DNA of 64,000 bases from Lysobacter enzymogenes (lineage in GTDB: Bacteria; Pseudomonadota; Gammaproteobacteria; Xanthomonadales; Xanthomonadaceae): NCBI RefSeq assembly GCF_023617245.1, contig NZ_CP067396.1, positions 372,001-436,000 on the forward strand, written 5' to 3'. Below the pieces are notes generated by a model that had not been told where the DNA came from, ran no database searches, and saw nothing but the letters and a program-made list of their open reading frames with translations. Position 1 is the stretch's first letter, and each line of letters opens with the position of its first letter. Positions 10,377 through 21,470 of this stretch are shown here, piece by piece. A program made the position numbers and the translations under genes.

Positions 10377-11369
10377 TCAGCCCGCCTCGCGCATCCACTG
10401 CGCCGCATCCAATGCGAAGTAGGTCAGCACCCCGTCGGCGCCTGCGCGCTTGATCGAGGTCAGCGCTTCCATCACGCAGCCGCGTTCGTCGAGCCAGCTG
10501 TTGCCGATCGCCGCGCGCAGCATCGCGTACTCGCCGCTGACCTGGTAAACGAAGGTCGGCGCGCCGAATTCGTCCTTGGCCCGGCGCACGATGTCCAGGT
10601 ACGGCATGCCCGGCTTGACCATGATCATGTCGGCGCCTTCGTCGAGGTCGAGCGCGATCTCGCGCATCGCTTCGTCGCTGTTGGCCGGGTCCATCTGGTA
10701 GGTGTACTTGTTGCCCTTGCCGAGCGCGCCGGCCGAGCCGACCGCGTCGCGGAACGGGCCGTAGAAGCTGGAGGCGTACTTGGCGCTGTAGGCCAGGATG
10801 CGGGTGTGGATGTGGCCCTGGCTTTCCAGCTCGGCGCGGATCTGGCCGATGCGGCCGTCCATCATGTCGCTCGGCGCGACGACGTCGGCGCCGGCGGCGG
10901 CATGCGACAGCGCCTGCTTGACCAGGGCTTCGACGGTTTCGTCGTTCATGACGTAACCGCTGTCGTCGATCAGCCCGTCCTGGCCGTGGGTGGTGTAGGG
11001 GTCGAGGGCGACGTCGGTGATCACGCCCAGGTCCGGGAAGCGCTGCTTGAGCGCGCGCACCGCGCGCTGGCACAGGCCGTCGTCCTGCCACGCGGCTTCG
11101 GCGGTCAGCGACTTGGCTTCCGGCGCGGTGACCGGGAACAGCGCCAGCGCCGGCACCCGCAGTTCGCTGGCGCGTTCGGCCACGCGCAGCAGTTCGTCGA
11201 TCGACAGGCGCTCGATGCCGGGCATCGAGCCGACCGGGGCGCGGCCGTCGAGTTCGTGGACGAAGACCGGGTAGATCAGGTCGTTCGCGGTGAGGACGGT
11301 CTCGCGCATCAACCGGCGCGAGAAGTCGTCGCGGCGCATCCGCCGCGGGCGGGTGTAGGGGTAGCTCAT
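10377..11369 (-). CDS. hemB: delta-aminolevulinic acid dehydratase (porphobilinogen synthase) HemB
   Basis: A 330-aa enzyme that condenses two 5-aminolevulinate molecules to porphobilinogen in heme biosynthesis. The Schiff-base lysines are visible as AYSAKYASSFYGPFR (Lys197) and MVKPGMPYLD (Lys252). The region that carries three zinc-binding cysteines in zinc enzymes reads ALDPYTTHGQDG (121-132) and has none, so this is the zinc-independent, magnesium-stimulated type known in Pseudomonas and relatives. The start ATG at 11369 is only 8 nt from a TAGACT -10 box, suggesting a leaderless or nearly leaderless transcript. Confidence 0.97.
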   Translation of the reverse strand: MSYPYTRPRRMRRDDFSRRLMRETVLTANDLIYPVFVHELDGRAPVGSMPGIERLSIDELLRVAERASELRVPALALFPVTAPEAKSLTAEAAWQDDGLCQRAVRALKQRFPDLGVITDVALDPYTTHGQDGLIDDSGYVMNDETVEALVKQALSHAAAGADVVAPSDMMDGRIGQIRAELESQGHIHTRILAYSAKYASSFYGPFRDAVGSAGALGKGNKYTYQMDPANSDEAMREIALDLDEGADMIMVKPGMPYLDIVRRAKDEFGAPTFVYQVSGEYAMLRAAIGNSWLDERGCVMEALTSIKRAGADGVLTYFALDAAQWMREAG

Positions 11370-11377
11370 GGCGGCCT

Positions 11378-11383
11378 AGTCTA
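11378..11383 (-). promoter_or_regulatory. candidate -10 box TAGACT for hemB
   Basis: On the minus strand TAGACT lies 8 nt before the hemB ATG. A transcription start about 7 nt after a -10 box would fall at or just before the A of ATG, giving a leaderless mRNA. No Shine-Dalgarno sequence separates box and start codon. The same spacing is seen for uvrD (57467) and the OppC-like gene (18461). No clear -35 element was identified. Confidence 0.5.
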
Positions 11384-11477
11384 CTCCCGCGCGGGGCGGG
11401 GGCCTGCGGCCGAGGGTCGCGGATGGGTGGGACAGCGCGTTGCATCAACCGGATGCCGCGGATGCGGCAAAGCGCCC

Positions 11478-11645
11478 TGTAGGAGCGGCGCGAGCCGCGA
11501 CCAACCGAAACGGTTTATGTAAGCGTCGGCGCCCGGAGCCTGCGGCGATCCCCAGAATCGCCCATGAGGGCTTGGAGGACCGGTTTTCCGGTGGTTGCGC
11601 TTGCGTACGTCGCTTCGGTTGGTCGCGGCTTGCGCCGCTCCTACA
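11478..11645. repeat. inverted pair of GTAGGAGCGGCGCGAGCC repeats
   Basis: The left arm (11478-11509) and right arm (11614-11645) are near-perfect reverse complements of about 32 nt, running from TGTAGGAGCGGC to GACCAACCGAA. They are separated by about 104 nt in the hemB-cysA interval (11370-11656). The element family recurs near 20990, 47767, 48187, 48258 and 56279-56357. On transcripts from the cysA side it would form a large stem just past the cysA stop (11657) and may stabilise or terminate the cysTWA mRNA. No gene is seen in this interval. Confidence 0.8.
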
Positions 11646-11656
11646 GGAGGCTTCGG

Positions 11657-12700
<1,044 letters not shown>

Positions 12701-12715
12701 TCGGTATCCGCTCGA

Positions 12716-13573
12716 TCAATTGCGCCGGTGCGATTGCGCCAGCGCATCGCCGTGCCGCGTTTCCAGCCACAGTTTCACCACCAGCGTCACCAGCGCCAGG
12801 CCGGCCAGCAGCGAGGCCGCCGCGAACGCCGCCGCGGCTTCGCCGCCGAGTTGCTTGTACAGCACTTCCACATGCAGCGAGAGGGTGTTGGTGCTGCCCA
12901 TGACGTTGCCCGAGACCACGGTGACCGCGCCGAACTCGCCCATCGCCCGCGCGCTGCACAACAGCACGCCGTACAGCAGGCCCCATTTGATGTTCGGCAG
13001 GGTGACCTTGAAGAACATGGTCCAGGCGTTGGCGCCGAGCGAGCGCGCGGCGAGTTCCTCGTCGCTGCCTTGTTGCTCCATCAGCGGGATCAGCTCGCGC
13101 ACCACGAACGGGAAGGTCACGAACAAGGTCGCCAGCACGATCCCGGGCGTGGCGAACAGGATCTTGAGGTCGTAGGCGTTCAATACGTCCTTGAGGAAGC
13201 CGTGGGTCGGGCTGAACAACAGCACCAGGCACAGGCCGGCGACCACCGGCGAGACCGCGAACGGCAGGTCGATCAGCGACAGCAGCGCGCGCTTGCCGCG
13301 GAACTCGAAGCGGGTCAGCGCCCAGGCCGCGAACACGCCGCAGATCGCGTTCACCGGCACCACGATCGCCGCGGTCAGCAGGGTGAGCTTGAGCGCGGCG
13401 ACGGTGTGTTCTTCGGCGACCGCGTTCCACCACACCGCAAGCCCGCTGCCGAACGCCGCGCCGAGCAGGGCGAACAGCGGCAGCACCACCACCAGCAGCA
13501 TGATCGCCGCGGCCAGGCCGATCAGCAGCCAGCGCACCCAGGCCGATTCCTGCAGGTGGTCGCGCTCAGCCAT
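12716..13573 (-). CDS. cysW: sulfate ABC transporter permease CysW
   Basis: A 285-aa inner-membrane permease with about six helices. The binding-protein-dependent transport (EAA) loop is visible around AARSLGANAWTMFFKVTLPNIKWGL. The family pattern RALGEFGAVTVVSGN appears here as RAMGEFGAVTVVSGNVMG, diagnostic of CysW/ModB-type permeases. It overlaps the cysT stop by 8 nt and is followed by cysA after 15 nt. It forms the translocation pore with CysT. All expected segments are present. Confidence 0.95.
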   Translation of the reverse strand: MAERDHLQESAWVRWLLIGLAAAIMLLVVVLPLFALLGAAFGSGLAVWWNAVAEEHTVAALKLTLLTAAIVVPVNAICGVFAAWALTRFEFRGKRALLSLIDLPFAVSPVVAGLCLVLLFSPTHGFLKDVLNAYDLKILFATPGIVLATLFVTFPFVVRELIPLMEQQGSDEELAARSLGANAWTMFFKVTLPNIKWGLLYGVLLCSARAMGEFGAVTVVSGNVMGSTNTLSLHVEVLYKQLGGEAAAAFAAASLLAGLALVTLVVKLWLETRHGDALAQSHRRN

Positions 13574-14429
13574 CGCGGCGGTTCCCGTGGGCGAACAGGG
13601 TCGAGGCGGCGTTGATCGCCAGCAGGCAGGCGAACGACATCAGCAGCAGCAAGGTCGCCAGCACGATCGCGGCGGGCACGCCGCCGTCTTCTTCCAGGCG
13701 GATGGTGATCAGCATCGGCGCGATCTCGGTCTTCCACGGCAGGTTGCCGGAGATGAAGATCACCGAGCCGAATTCGCCGAGCGCGCGGGCGAAGGCGAGG
13801 GCGAAGCCGGTCAGCAGCGCCGGCAGCAATTCCGGCAGGATCACCCGTCGCAGCGTGGTCAGGCGCGAGGCGCCGAGCGAGATGGCGGCTTCTTCCTGCT
13901 CGCGGCCGAGCGCTTCCAGCACCGGCTGCACCGTGCGCACCGCGAACGGCAGGCCGACGAAGATCAGGGCGATGACGATGCCGGTGAAGTTGTTGACCAA
14001 CTGGATGCCGAACGGCTGCAGCAGTTGCCCGACCCAACCGTTCTCGTCGTAGATCGCCGCCAGGGTGATGCCGGCGACCGCGGTCGGCAGGGCGAACGGC
14101 AGGTCGACCAGCGCGTCCATCAGGCGCCGGCCGGGGAAGCGGTAGCGCACCAGCACCCAGGCGATCAGCGCGCCGAACAGCAGCGCGGCGACCGCGGCGA
14201 CGAACGACGCGCCGAAGCTGACCTTGAGCGAGGCGATCACCCGCGAATCGGAAATCGCGCGCGCCCAGCCGGCCCAGCCGAGCCCGCCGGAACGCAGGAT
14301 CAGCGCCGCCAGCGGCAGCAGCACGATGAGGCCGAGCCAGGTCAGGCCGATGCCGAGGCCGAGCCCGAAACCGGGCAGGGGACGGCGCCAGCGACCGGAG
14401 GCCGGCAATGGGAGGGCTTGCTCGCTCAT
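13566..14429 (-). CDS. cysT: sulfate ABC transporter permease CysT (CysU)
   Basis: A 287-aa permease with six predicted helices, an EAA-type loop (EEAAISLGASRLTTLRRVILPELLPALL) and the RALGEFGSVIFISGN signature of the sulfate/molybdate permease family. It is the first gene of cysTWA and overlaps cysW by 8 nt. The start ATG at 14429 has no strong ribosome binding site (upstream bases are GCCGCCCACCGCCAC). The sulfate-binding protein gene lies upstream in the same direction but 349 nt away, behind a strong hairpin, so cysTWA may have its own promoter or depend on read-through. Confidence 0.94.
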   Translation of the reverse strand: MSEQALPLPASGRWRRPLPGFGLGLGIGLTWLGLIVLLPLAALILRSGGLGWAGWARAISDSRVIASLKVSFGASFVAAVAALLFGALIAWVLVRYRFPGRRLMDALVDLPFALPTAVAGITLAAIYDENGWVGQLLQPFGIQLVNNFTGIVIALIFVGLPFAVRTVQPVLEALGREQEEAAISLGASRLTTLRRVILPELLPALLTGFALAFARALGEFGSVIFISGNLPWKTEIAPMLITIRLEEDGGVPAAIVLATLLLLMSFACLLAINAASTLFAHGNRRDG

Positions 14430-14610
14430 GTGGCGGTGGGCGGCAGAAGTTTTGAGGGACGCAGGGTGGCGACGCTATCGCGGTTTCCCGAACCGGTGGA
14501 AATGCGCGTTGGTTGTTTCGAGGTGCGCGATGGCGATATGGGGTCTGAGTCGGAGATGGCCGGGAAGTTCCGTACGGTGAATGGGCGGCGCCTGGTGGAA
14601 GAACCAGGCT

Positions 14611-14699
14611 GTTGTGGGGGGGCTTCAGGCCCGAAGCTTGTTTCAGATCGCCATGACCTGAGAGAAAAGCTTCGGGCCTGAAGGCCCTCCCACAACAGC
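14611..14699. repeat. inverted pair of GGCTTCAGGCCCGAAGC-type repeats between sbp and cysT
   Basis: The left copy (about 14611-14640, GGGGGGGCTTCAGGCCCGAAGC) and right copy (about 14668-14699, GCTTCGGGCCTGAAGGCCCTC) are reverse complements around a 27-nt spacer. They lie in the 349-nt gap between sbp and cysT (14430-14778). Apart from this repeat and the hairpin at 14726-14765 nothing else is recognisable in the gap. It belongs to the dispersed family also found at 9355 and 59714. Confidence 0.8.
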
Positions 14700-14725
14700 A
14701 CAACCCGGCTTCGACAGACAGCGAG

Positions 14726-14765
14726 CCGCGGCCGCGCCGGCTCTCGCACGCCGGCGCGGCCGCGG
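14726..14765 (-). terminator. perfect 16-bp GC hairpin after sbp
   Basis: The arms 14726-14741 and 14750-14765 are perfect reverse complements (CCGCGGCCGCGCCGGC), with the 8-nt loop TCTCGCAC. The hairpin begins 13 nt past the sbp stop on the minus strand. There is no T-run after it, so it may be a rho-assisted terminator or an mRNA 3'-end stabiliser. It would keep sbp transcript levels higher than cysTWA if read-through is partial. Confidence 0.55.
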
Positions 14766-14778
14766 TCTCAGGCGGAAC

Positions 14779-15780
14779 TCACTTGGGCTGGTAGATCTTG
14801 TCGAAGAACCCGCCATCGGAGAAATGCGCGGCCTGCGCCTTCTTCCAGCCGCCGAACGCGCCGTCGATGGTCACCTGCTTGACCGCCGGGAACTTGGCCA
14901 GCTCCGCCGCCGGCACCTTGTCGGGTTCGGCCGGGCGGTAGCCGTGCTTGGCCGCCAGGCGCTGGCCTTCGGGGGTGTAGAGGAAGCGCAGGTAGGCTTC
15001 GGCCTGCTTGCGGGTGCCGTGCTTGTCGACGTTCTTGTCGACCCAGGCCACCGGCGGCTCGGCCTTGATGCTCAGGCTCGGCACCACGATCTCGAACTGG
15101 CCGCGGCTGTTGGATTGATCCAGCGTCAGCAGCGCCTCGTTCTCCCAGGCGATCAGCACGTCGCCGATCTTGCGGTCGACGAAGGTCGTGGTGGAGCCGC
15201 GCGCGCCGGTGTCGAGCACGGGCACGTTCTTGAACAACTGGGTCAGATACCCGGTGACCTTGTCGCCCTCGCGGAACTTGGTCGAGGCCCAGGCCCAGGC
15301 CGCCAGGTAGTTCCAGCGCGCGCCGCCGGAGGTCTTCGGATTCGGGGTGATCACGCCGACGCCCGGCTTGATCAGGTCGTCCCAGTCCTTGATGCCCTTC
15401 GGATTGCCCTTGCGCACCAGGAACACGATGGTCGAGGTGTACGGCGAGCTCTGGTGCGGCAGGCGCTTCTGCCAGTCGGCCGGCAGCTGCTTGGCGTTGG
15501 CGACGGTGTCGATGTCGCCGGCCAGGGCCAGCGTCACCACGTCGGCCTCCAGGCCGTCGACCACGGCGCGCGCCTGCTTGCCCGAGCCGCCGTGCGAGGT
15601 GCGGATGTTGAGCGTTTCGCCGGTCTGCTGTTTCCATTGCGCGGCGAAGACCTGGTTGACCTCGGCGTAGAACTCGCGCGTGGGGTCGTAGGAAACGTTG
15701 AGCAGTTCGGCGTCCTTGGCCGCGGCGGTGCCGGCGGCGAGCGCCACGCTGAGCAGAACCCATCGGAATGCGGTTTTCAT
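14779..15780 (-). CDS. sbp: periplasmic sulfate-binding protein Sbp
   Basis: A 333-aa solute-binding protein. The start ATG 15780 is preceded by the ribosome binding site AGAGGA, and the protein then begins with a Sec signal peptide (MKTAFRWVLLSVALAAGTAAA). The mature part has the sulfate-binding family motifs LLNVSYDPTREFY, SHGGSGKQARAV, GLEADVVTLAL, TPNPKTSGGARWNYLAAW, DTGARGSTTTF and VLIAWENEA. It captures sulfate for CysTWA. It is 73 nt downstream of the OprP-like porin gene on the same strand, so outer-membrane entry and periplasmic capture are probably co-expressed. A longer frame upstream (ATG 15813) lacks the ribosome binding site. Confidence 0.95.
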   Translation of the reverse strand: MKTAFRWVLLSVALAAGTAAAKDAELLNVSYDPTREFYAEVNQVFAAQWKQQTGETLNIRTSHGGSGKQARAVVDGLEADVVTLALAGDIDTVANAKQLPADWQKRLPHQSSPYTSTIVFLVRKGNPKGIKDWDDLIKPGVGVITPNPKTSGGARWNYLAAWAWASTKFREGDKVTGYLTQLFKNVPVLDTGARGSTTTFVDRKIGDVLIAWENEALLTLDQSNSRGQFEIVVPSLSIKAEPPVAWVDKNVDKHGTRKQAEAYLRFLYTPEGQRLAAKHGYRPAEPDKVPAAELAKFPAVKQVTIDGAFGGWKKAQAAHFSDGGFFDKIYQPK

Positions 15781-15853
15781 CGGTCGATCCTCTGCGAAGT
15801 GGCGTAAGTCCAATACAGCGTGTGGGGCGGTCGCGGCGTGGTGCGGCCGCGCA

Positions 15854-17305
15854 TCAGAACGCGAGCTGGGCGCGGGTGAAGAACGCCTTTTCGTCTTCGC
15901 GGTCGCGGCCGTTGGCGGCGCCGCCGTCGAATGCGGTCTGAGTGTAGTTGGCGACCAGTTTCAGGTTGGCGGTGAGGTACCAGTTCAAGCCCAGCCCCCA
16001 CGATCGCGCCGCGGCGGCGACGGCGTTGGGATCGGCGAAGCGCGGGAACGCGGCGTCGTCGATCTCCAGGCGGCCATAGCGCGCGACCAGCTCGAACGCG
16101 CCCCAGCCTGCACTACCCACGGTAAAAGGTTGGTTAGGCCGGGCGACGCCGCGGTAGCCGGCGTCTTCGCCGGTGAGCACCAGGCCGGCGGTGAGCTGCC
16201 AAGCGCGGTGGTCGAGTTCCTCGCGCGCCGCGCTCACCCGCACTTCCTGGCTGGAGCTGACGTATTCGCCGAGCAGGCCGAAGGCGTTGCGGTAGAAGTA
16301 CAGCTGCGGCGACCAGCGCTTGGTCGCGCCGTCGGCGAGCACCGTGCTGCGGTAGTTGAAGAACTGCGACTGCCCTGGCGTGCGGTAGCGCGGCAAGAAG
16401 TTGTTGCCGCTGCCGGCGCGGTCGCCGGCGCTGGCGCCGAGGCCGAAACCCAGGCCCTGCAGCGCGCCGCCGGCGTTCTTCCACGGTTCCAGGAAGATCC
16501 GTCCGGCGTATTCGAACTCGTTGTCGGGGTTGGCGGTCGGGCTGTCGCGGCCGTCGACCGCGCCGTTGAACACGCCCAGCGCGTAGGACACGGTCGAACC
16601 GGCGAACTCGCCCTGCAGCTGCAGGCCGAGGTCGCGGTTGGGCGTGAGCTCGGAGGCCAGGCCCAGTTCGATCAGGCCGGTGGAACCGCTGGACTGCAGC
16701 CGCTCCAGGCCGACCGGACTCTTGAACTTGCCGACCCGCAGCGTCGCGCGCGGATCGAACTTGAGGTCGAGGTAGGCGTCGTTGATGGTGGCGCTGTCGC
16801 CGGCGAACTCGGGCAGGATCCGGAAGCCGACCAGCGAACCCCAGCTGCCTTCGATGCTCGGCTGGATCCGGCGCCACAGGAAGGTGTCGTTCTGCGGCAC
16901 TTGCGAATCGCCGACGAAGAAGCGGCCGTCGGCCTGCAGCAGCGCCTTGAACTTGACTTCGACATCGCCCGGCGGCGGCGACTTGATCGACAGCCCCTTG
17001 CTCGCGCTCAGCGCCACCGTCGGCGTGCTGGCGGCCTTGGCCGCGCTGTCCTCGGCCTGCAGTTCGAGCTTGCGCTCGATGATGCGCAGGCGCTGGTCGA
17101 GATCGGCCAGGCCTTCGCCGCCGGCGTCGGCCGGCGCGGCGGTGCCCAGGCGCTGTTCGATCGCCTTGAGCCGTTGCGCCAACTGCTCGACCGTGAGTTC
17201 GGCCGCGTGCGCCGGCAGGCCGGCGGCGCAGGCCAGCGCGGCCCATAGCGGCGCGGCGGTCAGGCGCGCGAACGGGCGCGGTCGGCGGCGAACCTGGATT
17301 GGCAT
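15854..17305 (-). CDS. OprP/OprO-type anion-selective porin
   Basis: A 483-aa outer-membrane protein. ATG 17305 is chosen because AAAGGAG lies 8 nt upstream; an in-frame ATG at 17380 has none. A basic N-region and signal peptide end near PAHA. A short coiled-coil segment follows (ELTVEQLAQRLKAIEQRLG and a second heptad stretch to about residue 95), then the OprP-family barrel beginning VEVKFKALLQADGRFF. The C-terminus is AQLAF with the terminal Phe typical of outer-membrane barrels. OprP/OprO porins are known for phosphate and polyphosphate selectivity. Here the gene leads directly into sbp and the sulfate transporter, so sulfate or another sulfur oxyanion is the likelier substrate; that is inference. 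Confidence 0.88.
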   Translation of the reverse strand: MPIQVRRRPRPFARLTAAPLWAALACAAGLPAHAAELTVEQLAQRLKAIEQRLGTAAPADAGGEGLADLDQRLRIIERKLELQAEDSAAKAASTPTVALSASKGLSIKSPPPGDVEVKFKALLQADGRFFVGDSQVPQNDTFLWRRIQPSIEGSWGSLVGFRILPEFAGDSATINDAYLDLKFDPRATLRVGKFKSPVGLERLQSSGSTGLIELGLASELTPNRDLGLQLQGEFAGSTVSYALGVFNGAVDGRDSPTANPDNEFEYAGRIFLEPWKNAGGALQGLGFGLGASAGDRAGSGNNFLPRYRTPGQSQFFNYRSTVLADGATKRWSPQLYFYRNAFGLLGEYVSSSQEVRVSAAREELDHRAWQLTAGLVLTGEDAGYRGVARPNQPFTVGSAGWGAFELVARYGRLEIDDAAFPRFADPNAVAAAARSWGLGLNWYLTANLKLVANYTQTAFDGGAANGRDREDEKAFFTRAQLAF

Positions 17306-17505
17306 CGGTGTGCTCCTTTCATCGAAAACGGTGGAAGGGCCCGGTGGCGCGGACCACGGAACTGGCAGAAAAAACAACAAAGGTGTTCCCGATAGAAACC
17401 GCAGCCGCCCCCAGGCGTCCCCACGATCTCCCCAATAACAAAAGTCTTCGAGTACCCGCGCCCACCCCCCGGCGGCCGCGCTCTCAGTTCAACAACAGCG
17501 CCCCC

Positions 17506-17757
17506 TCACCCCCACGACTCCCCCGCCACCGTCACCTCCACCCGCTCGCTGCGGGTGATCTCGACGATCCGCGCGCCCTGCACCACCACCTCGATCCGCC
17601 CCGCGGCGAGCCCGCGCAGCGCCTGCAACAGCACGAACTCGCTGTCGCTGAGGTTGACGATGTTGATCTCCGGCTCCGGCGCGCGCCCGGCTTCGTAGCG
17701 CACGGTCGACACCTGCGCGTCGGCGCGCTTGGCGGAGGGCTTGCGCGCCCGGCTCAC
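17506..17757 (-). CDS. DUF2292 (YezD-like) small protein
   Basis: An 83-aa protein starting at GTG 17757, which overlaps the Rrf2 gene stop (GTGA). The C-terminal half has the DUF2292 pattern: LLQALRGLAAGRIEVVVQGARIVEITRSERV, a short amphipathic helix and three beta strands. The basic N-terminal tail (VSRARKPSAKRADAQ) is variable. DUF2292/YezD proteins are repeatedly linked to sulfate and sulfur assimilation genes in Bacillus and proteobacteria. The position between an Rrf2 regulator and the sulfate porin/Sbp genes fits that link. Molecular function is unknown. The 200-nt gap to the porin (17306-17505) holds no gene. Confidence 0.8.
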   Translation of the reverse strand: MSRARKPSAKRADAQVSTVRYEAGRAPEPEINIVNLSDSEFVLLQALRGLAAGRIEVVVQGARIVEITRSERVEVTVAGESWG

Positions 17758-18260
17758 CGGCCGCCTCCGAGCTCGCCGGACAGGAAGGTGGCGTCGAGCA
17801 GGGCCGGGTCGATCGCCGCCGCGCCGAAGTCCGGCGCCAGCGCCAGCTCGCGCAGGCTGCGCCGGTCGAGCACGTGCGAGAGCGCGTCGCGGGCCTCGCG
17901 CATCAGCGCGCGCAGGCTGCAGGCGTCCGGGTCGGCGCAGTCGGCGCAGGGCTGGTAGGCGCTGACGCTGGCGCAGCGCACCGGCGCCAGCGGGCCGTCG
18001 ATGGCGCGGATGAGGTCGCCGACCATGATCTGGTCGGCCGGCCGCGCCAGGGTGTGGCCGCCCTTCTGCCCGCGCCGGCTGTGGATGAAGCCGGCCTCGC
18101 GCAGATCGACCAGGATCGATTCGAGGAACTTGCTCGGCGCGCCGCTGTGCTCGGCGATCGCCTTCGCCTGCAGGCGGCCGTGGCGCACCGCCGGCGCGGT
18201 CCGCCCGCTCTCGGCGCGCGCCAGCGCGCACATCGCGCGCAGGGCGTACTTGGCCTTCAT
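17754..18260 (-). CDS. Rrf2-family transcriptional regulator with four-cysteine cluster
   Basis: A 168-aa regulator. ATG 18260 is chosen because GGGAA lies at a good distance upstream and the N-terminus MKAKYALRAMCALA then matches the family; an ATG at 18269 is possible. The winged helix includes SGAPSKFLESILVDLREAGFIHSRRGQKGGHTLARPADQI. The C-terminal part carries Cys-x8-Cys-x2-Cys-x5-Cys (from CASVSAYQPCADC to DACSLR), able to hold an Fe-S cluster or act as a redox switch. Rrf2 proteins include CymR (cysteine metabolism) and IscR. The overlapping DUF2292 gene and following sulfate genes suggest it controls sulfur uptake. The target sites are not identified. Confidence 0.87.
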   Translation of the reverse strand: MKAKYALRAMCALARAESGRTAPAVRHGRLQAKAIAEHSGAPSKFLESILVDLREAGFIHSRRGQKGGHTLARPADQIMVGDLIRAIDGPLAPVRCASVSAYQPCADCADPDACSLRALMREARDALSHVLDRRSLRELALAPDFGAAAIDPALLDATFLSGELGGGR

Positions 18261-18371
18261 CGTCAGCATTTCCCAGTCACCATGTAGGAAATGTGGCGCG
18301 GCGGGGCCGGGCGGGGGAAAAGGTATTGGGTGATGGGGATATGACGGGTGGGAATGTGGCGGGTGGGGTTC

Positions 18372-18440
18372 GGGACCGGGAACCCGGGACCCGGGACCAG
18401 GATCCGGCCTCTGGGTCCCGGGTCCCCGGTCCCCGGTCCC
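18372..18440. repeat. GGGACC-based 27-nt inverted repeat
   Basis: The arms 18372-18398 and 18414-18440 are reverse complements with two mismatches, built from GGGACC/GGTCCC heptamers around a 15-nt loop. The element sits between the divergent Rrf2 and OppC-like genes. The same heptamer arrays occur at 24103-24151 and, inverted, at 24241-24268 beside the adhesin terminator. This is a second dispersed repeat family, distinct from the GGGCCTTCAGGCCC palindromes. Confidence 0.75.
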
Positions 18441-18460
18441 GATCGTCGAAGCCAAACCGT

Positions 18461-18466
18461 TACGAT
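18461..18466 (+). promoter_or_regulatory. candidate -10 box TACGAT for the OppC-like gene
   Basis: TACGAT (within CCGTTACGATGCC) lies 8 nt before ATG 18475 and no Shine-Dalgarno sequence intervenes, again pointing to a leaderless or nearly leaderless transcript. The -35 is not clear. Confidence 0.4.
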
Positions 18467-18474
18467 GCCCCCCG

Positions 18475-19337
18475 ATGCGATTCGCCACTCCCCTGCCTCC
18501 GCTCGCCCGCACCTGCCTGACCGTGCTGGGCCTGCTCGCCGCCGCGTGCTGGCTGGGGCCGTGGCTCGGCCGCTACGGGCCGGTGCTGCCGGACTGGGAG
18601 GCGCTGTCGGCCGCGCCGGGCACGGCCGGGCACTGGTTCGGCACCGACGCCATCGGCCGCGACGTGTTCGCCCGCACCCTGGCCGGCGGCCGGCTGTCGC
18701 TGGGCATCGGCCTGCTCGCCAGCGTGGTCGCGCTGGTCATCGGGCTGGGCTACGGCGCGGTCGCCGGGCTCGCCGGCGGCTGGGTCGAGCGCTGGATGCT
18801 GCGCGTGCTCGACGTGTTCTCGGCGCTGCCGTTCCTGTTGGTGGTGATCCTGCTGCTGACCCTGTTCGACCGCTCGCTGTGGCTGCTGCTGGCGGCGATC
18901 GGCGGCTACGTCTGGATCGACCTGGCCCGGGTCATGCGCGCGGAGGCCGCGCGCCTGCGCGAGGCGGCGTTCGTACTGGCCGCGCAGGCCGCCGGCGCCA
19001 GCTTCGGCCAGCGCCTGCGCTGGCACGTGCTGCCCAACTTACTGCCGCTGGCGCTGGTCTACCTGGGCCTGATCCTGCCGCAGGCGATTTTGGTCGAGAG
19101 CTTCCTCGGCTTCCTCGGCCTGTCGATCGACGAGCCGTCCTCCAGCTGGGGCGGCCTGCTCGCCGAGGGCGTGCAGGAACTCGACAGCGCGCCGTGGACC
19201 TTGTTGTTCCCGGCCGGCTTCCTGGTCGCGACCCTGGCCGCGTTCCAGTTCCTCGGCGACGGCCTGCGCGACTGGCTCGACGTGCGCGGCCAGGCGCAGG
19301 CGCGCGGCGACGGTCCGGCGCCCGAGGCCGCGGCGGC

Positions 19338-19341
<4 letters not shown>
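18475..19341 (+). CDS. OppC/DppC-like peptide ABC transporter permease
   Basis: A 288-aa inner-membrane permease. It has the OppC N-terminal motif HWFGTDAIGRDVFARTLAGGRLSL (about residues 58-80), five to six helices, the EAA loop EAAFVLAAQAAGASFGQRLRWHVLPN (about 165-190) and the SFLGFLGLSIDEPSSSWGGLL signature of dipeptide/oligopeptide permeases. The partner permease (OppB type) and a substrate-binding protein normally found beside it are absent from this window: upstream is the divergent Rrf2 gene. The double ATPase follows with a 4-nt ATGA overlap. The substrate cannot be told from sequence; YejE-like microcin/peptide uptake is one option. Confidence 0.87.
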
Positions 19342-20888
<1,547 letters not shown>

Positions 20889-21470
20889 GCTTCGCGCGCG
20901 GCGGCCGGCTTCCGGCGCTGCATCGATGCCGGGCGGTCGCGCCGCTCGCGCGGAACGCCTGCGTGGATCGGGTTCGTCGTAGTCGCGGCGGCGCGGTCGC
21001 GGCTTGCGCCGCTGCTGCTCGGGACGACGCGGTCGGCGGCTGAACGCGGCGATTCGGGCGTCGTCCGCCGCCGTGCCGCATGCCGGGACGGCACGACGCA
21101 GTCCGCTTTGCAATTGGCGCAAATCGCGCGTCGCGGCCGCGCTTGGCTTCCGCCGACACCGCAAGCCGCCGCCGCGCCGGCGCGGCGCGTGTGGCGGCGC
21201 GCGGATGCGGCCTCGCGCATCGGCGCGGTGAAGCGAATGCCAGGCCACCGGACAGCATCCGCCTGCTGCGTTGCAACAGCATGACCGCGAGCGTGCCGGA
21301 ACTGGCGGTGTCGGTGAAGTAATTCGTACGTGTTTAGCCGTATAAAAGTGCATCAATTCGCTTTATGGTTGGCAAGGCCGGTGCCGGGGAGGGCGCGGTC
21401 TTCCGATCGAGCAGCACGCACGCCACGACGGTTCCGAATCGGTTCTTGTCAGTCTTAGGGGAAACAAGGA
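20889..21470. other. 582-nt intergenic region upstream of the adhesin
   Basis: No supported gene: the short open frames on both strands lack family signals. A degenerate copy of the GCGGCTTGCGCCGCT repeat occurs near 21000. From about 21315 to 21365 the base composition drops sharply in GC (AATTCGTACGTG, GTATAAAAGTGCATCAATTCG). This is the best candidate for the adhesin promoter (TATAAA near 21341). A ribosome binding site GGGGAAACAAGGA directly precedes ATG 21471. Confidence 0.6.

Noticed and set aside
16134..17246. Second long Arg-rich open frame within the porin gene
   Set aside because: Shadow frame with no signal peptide or fold; the porin frame has a ribosome binding site, signal peptide and C-terminal Phe.
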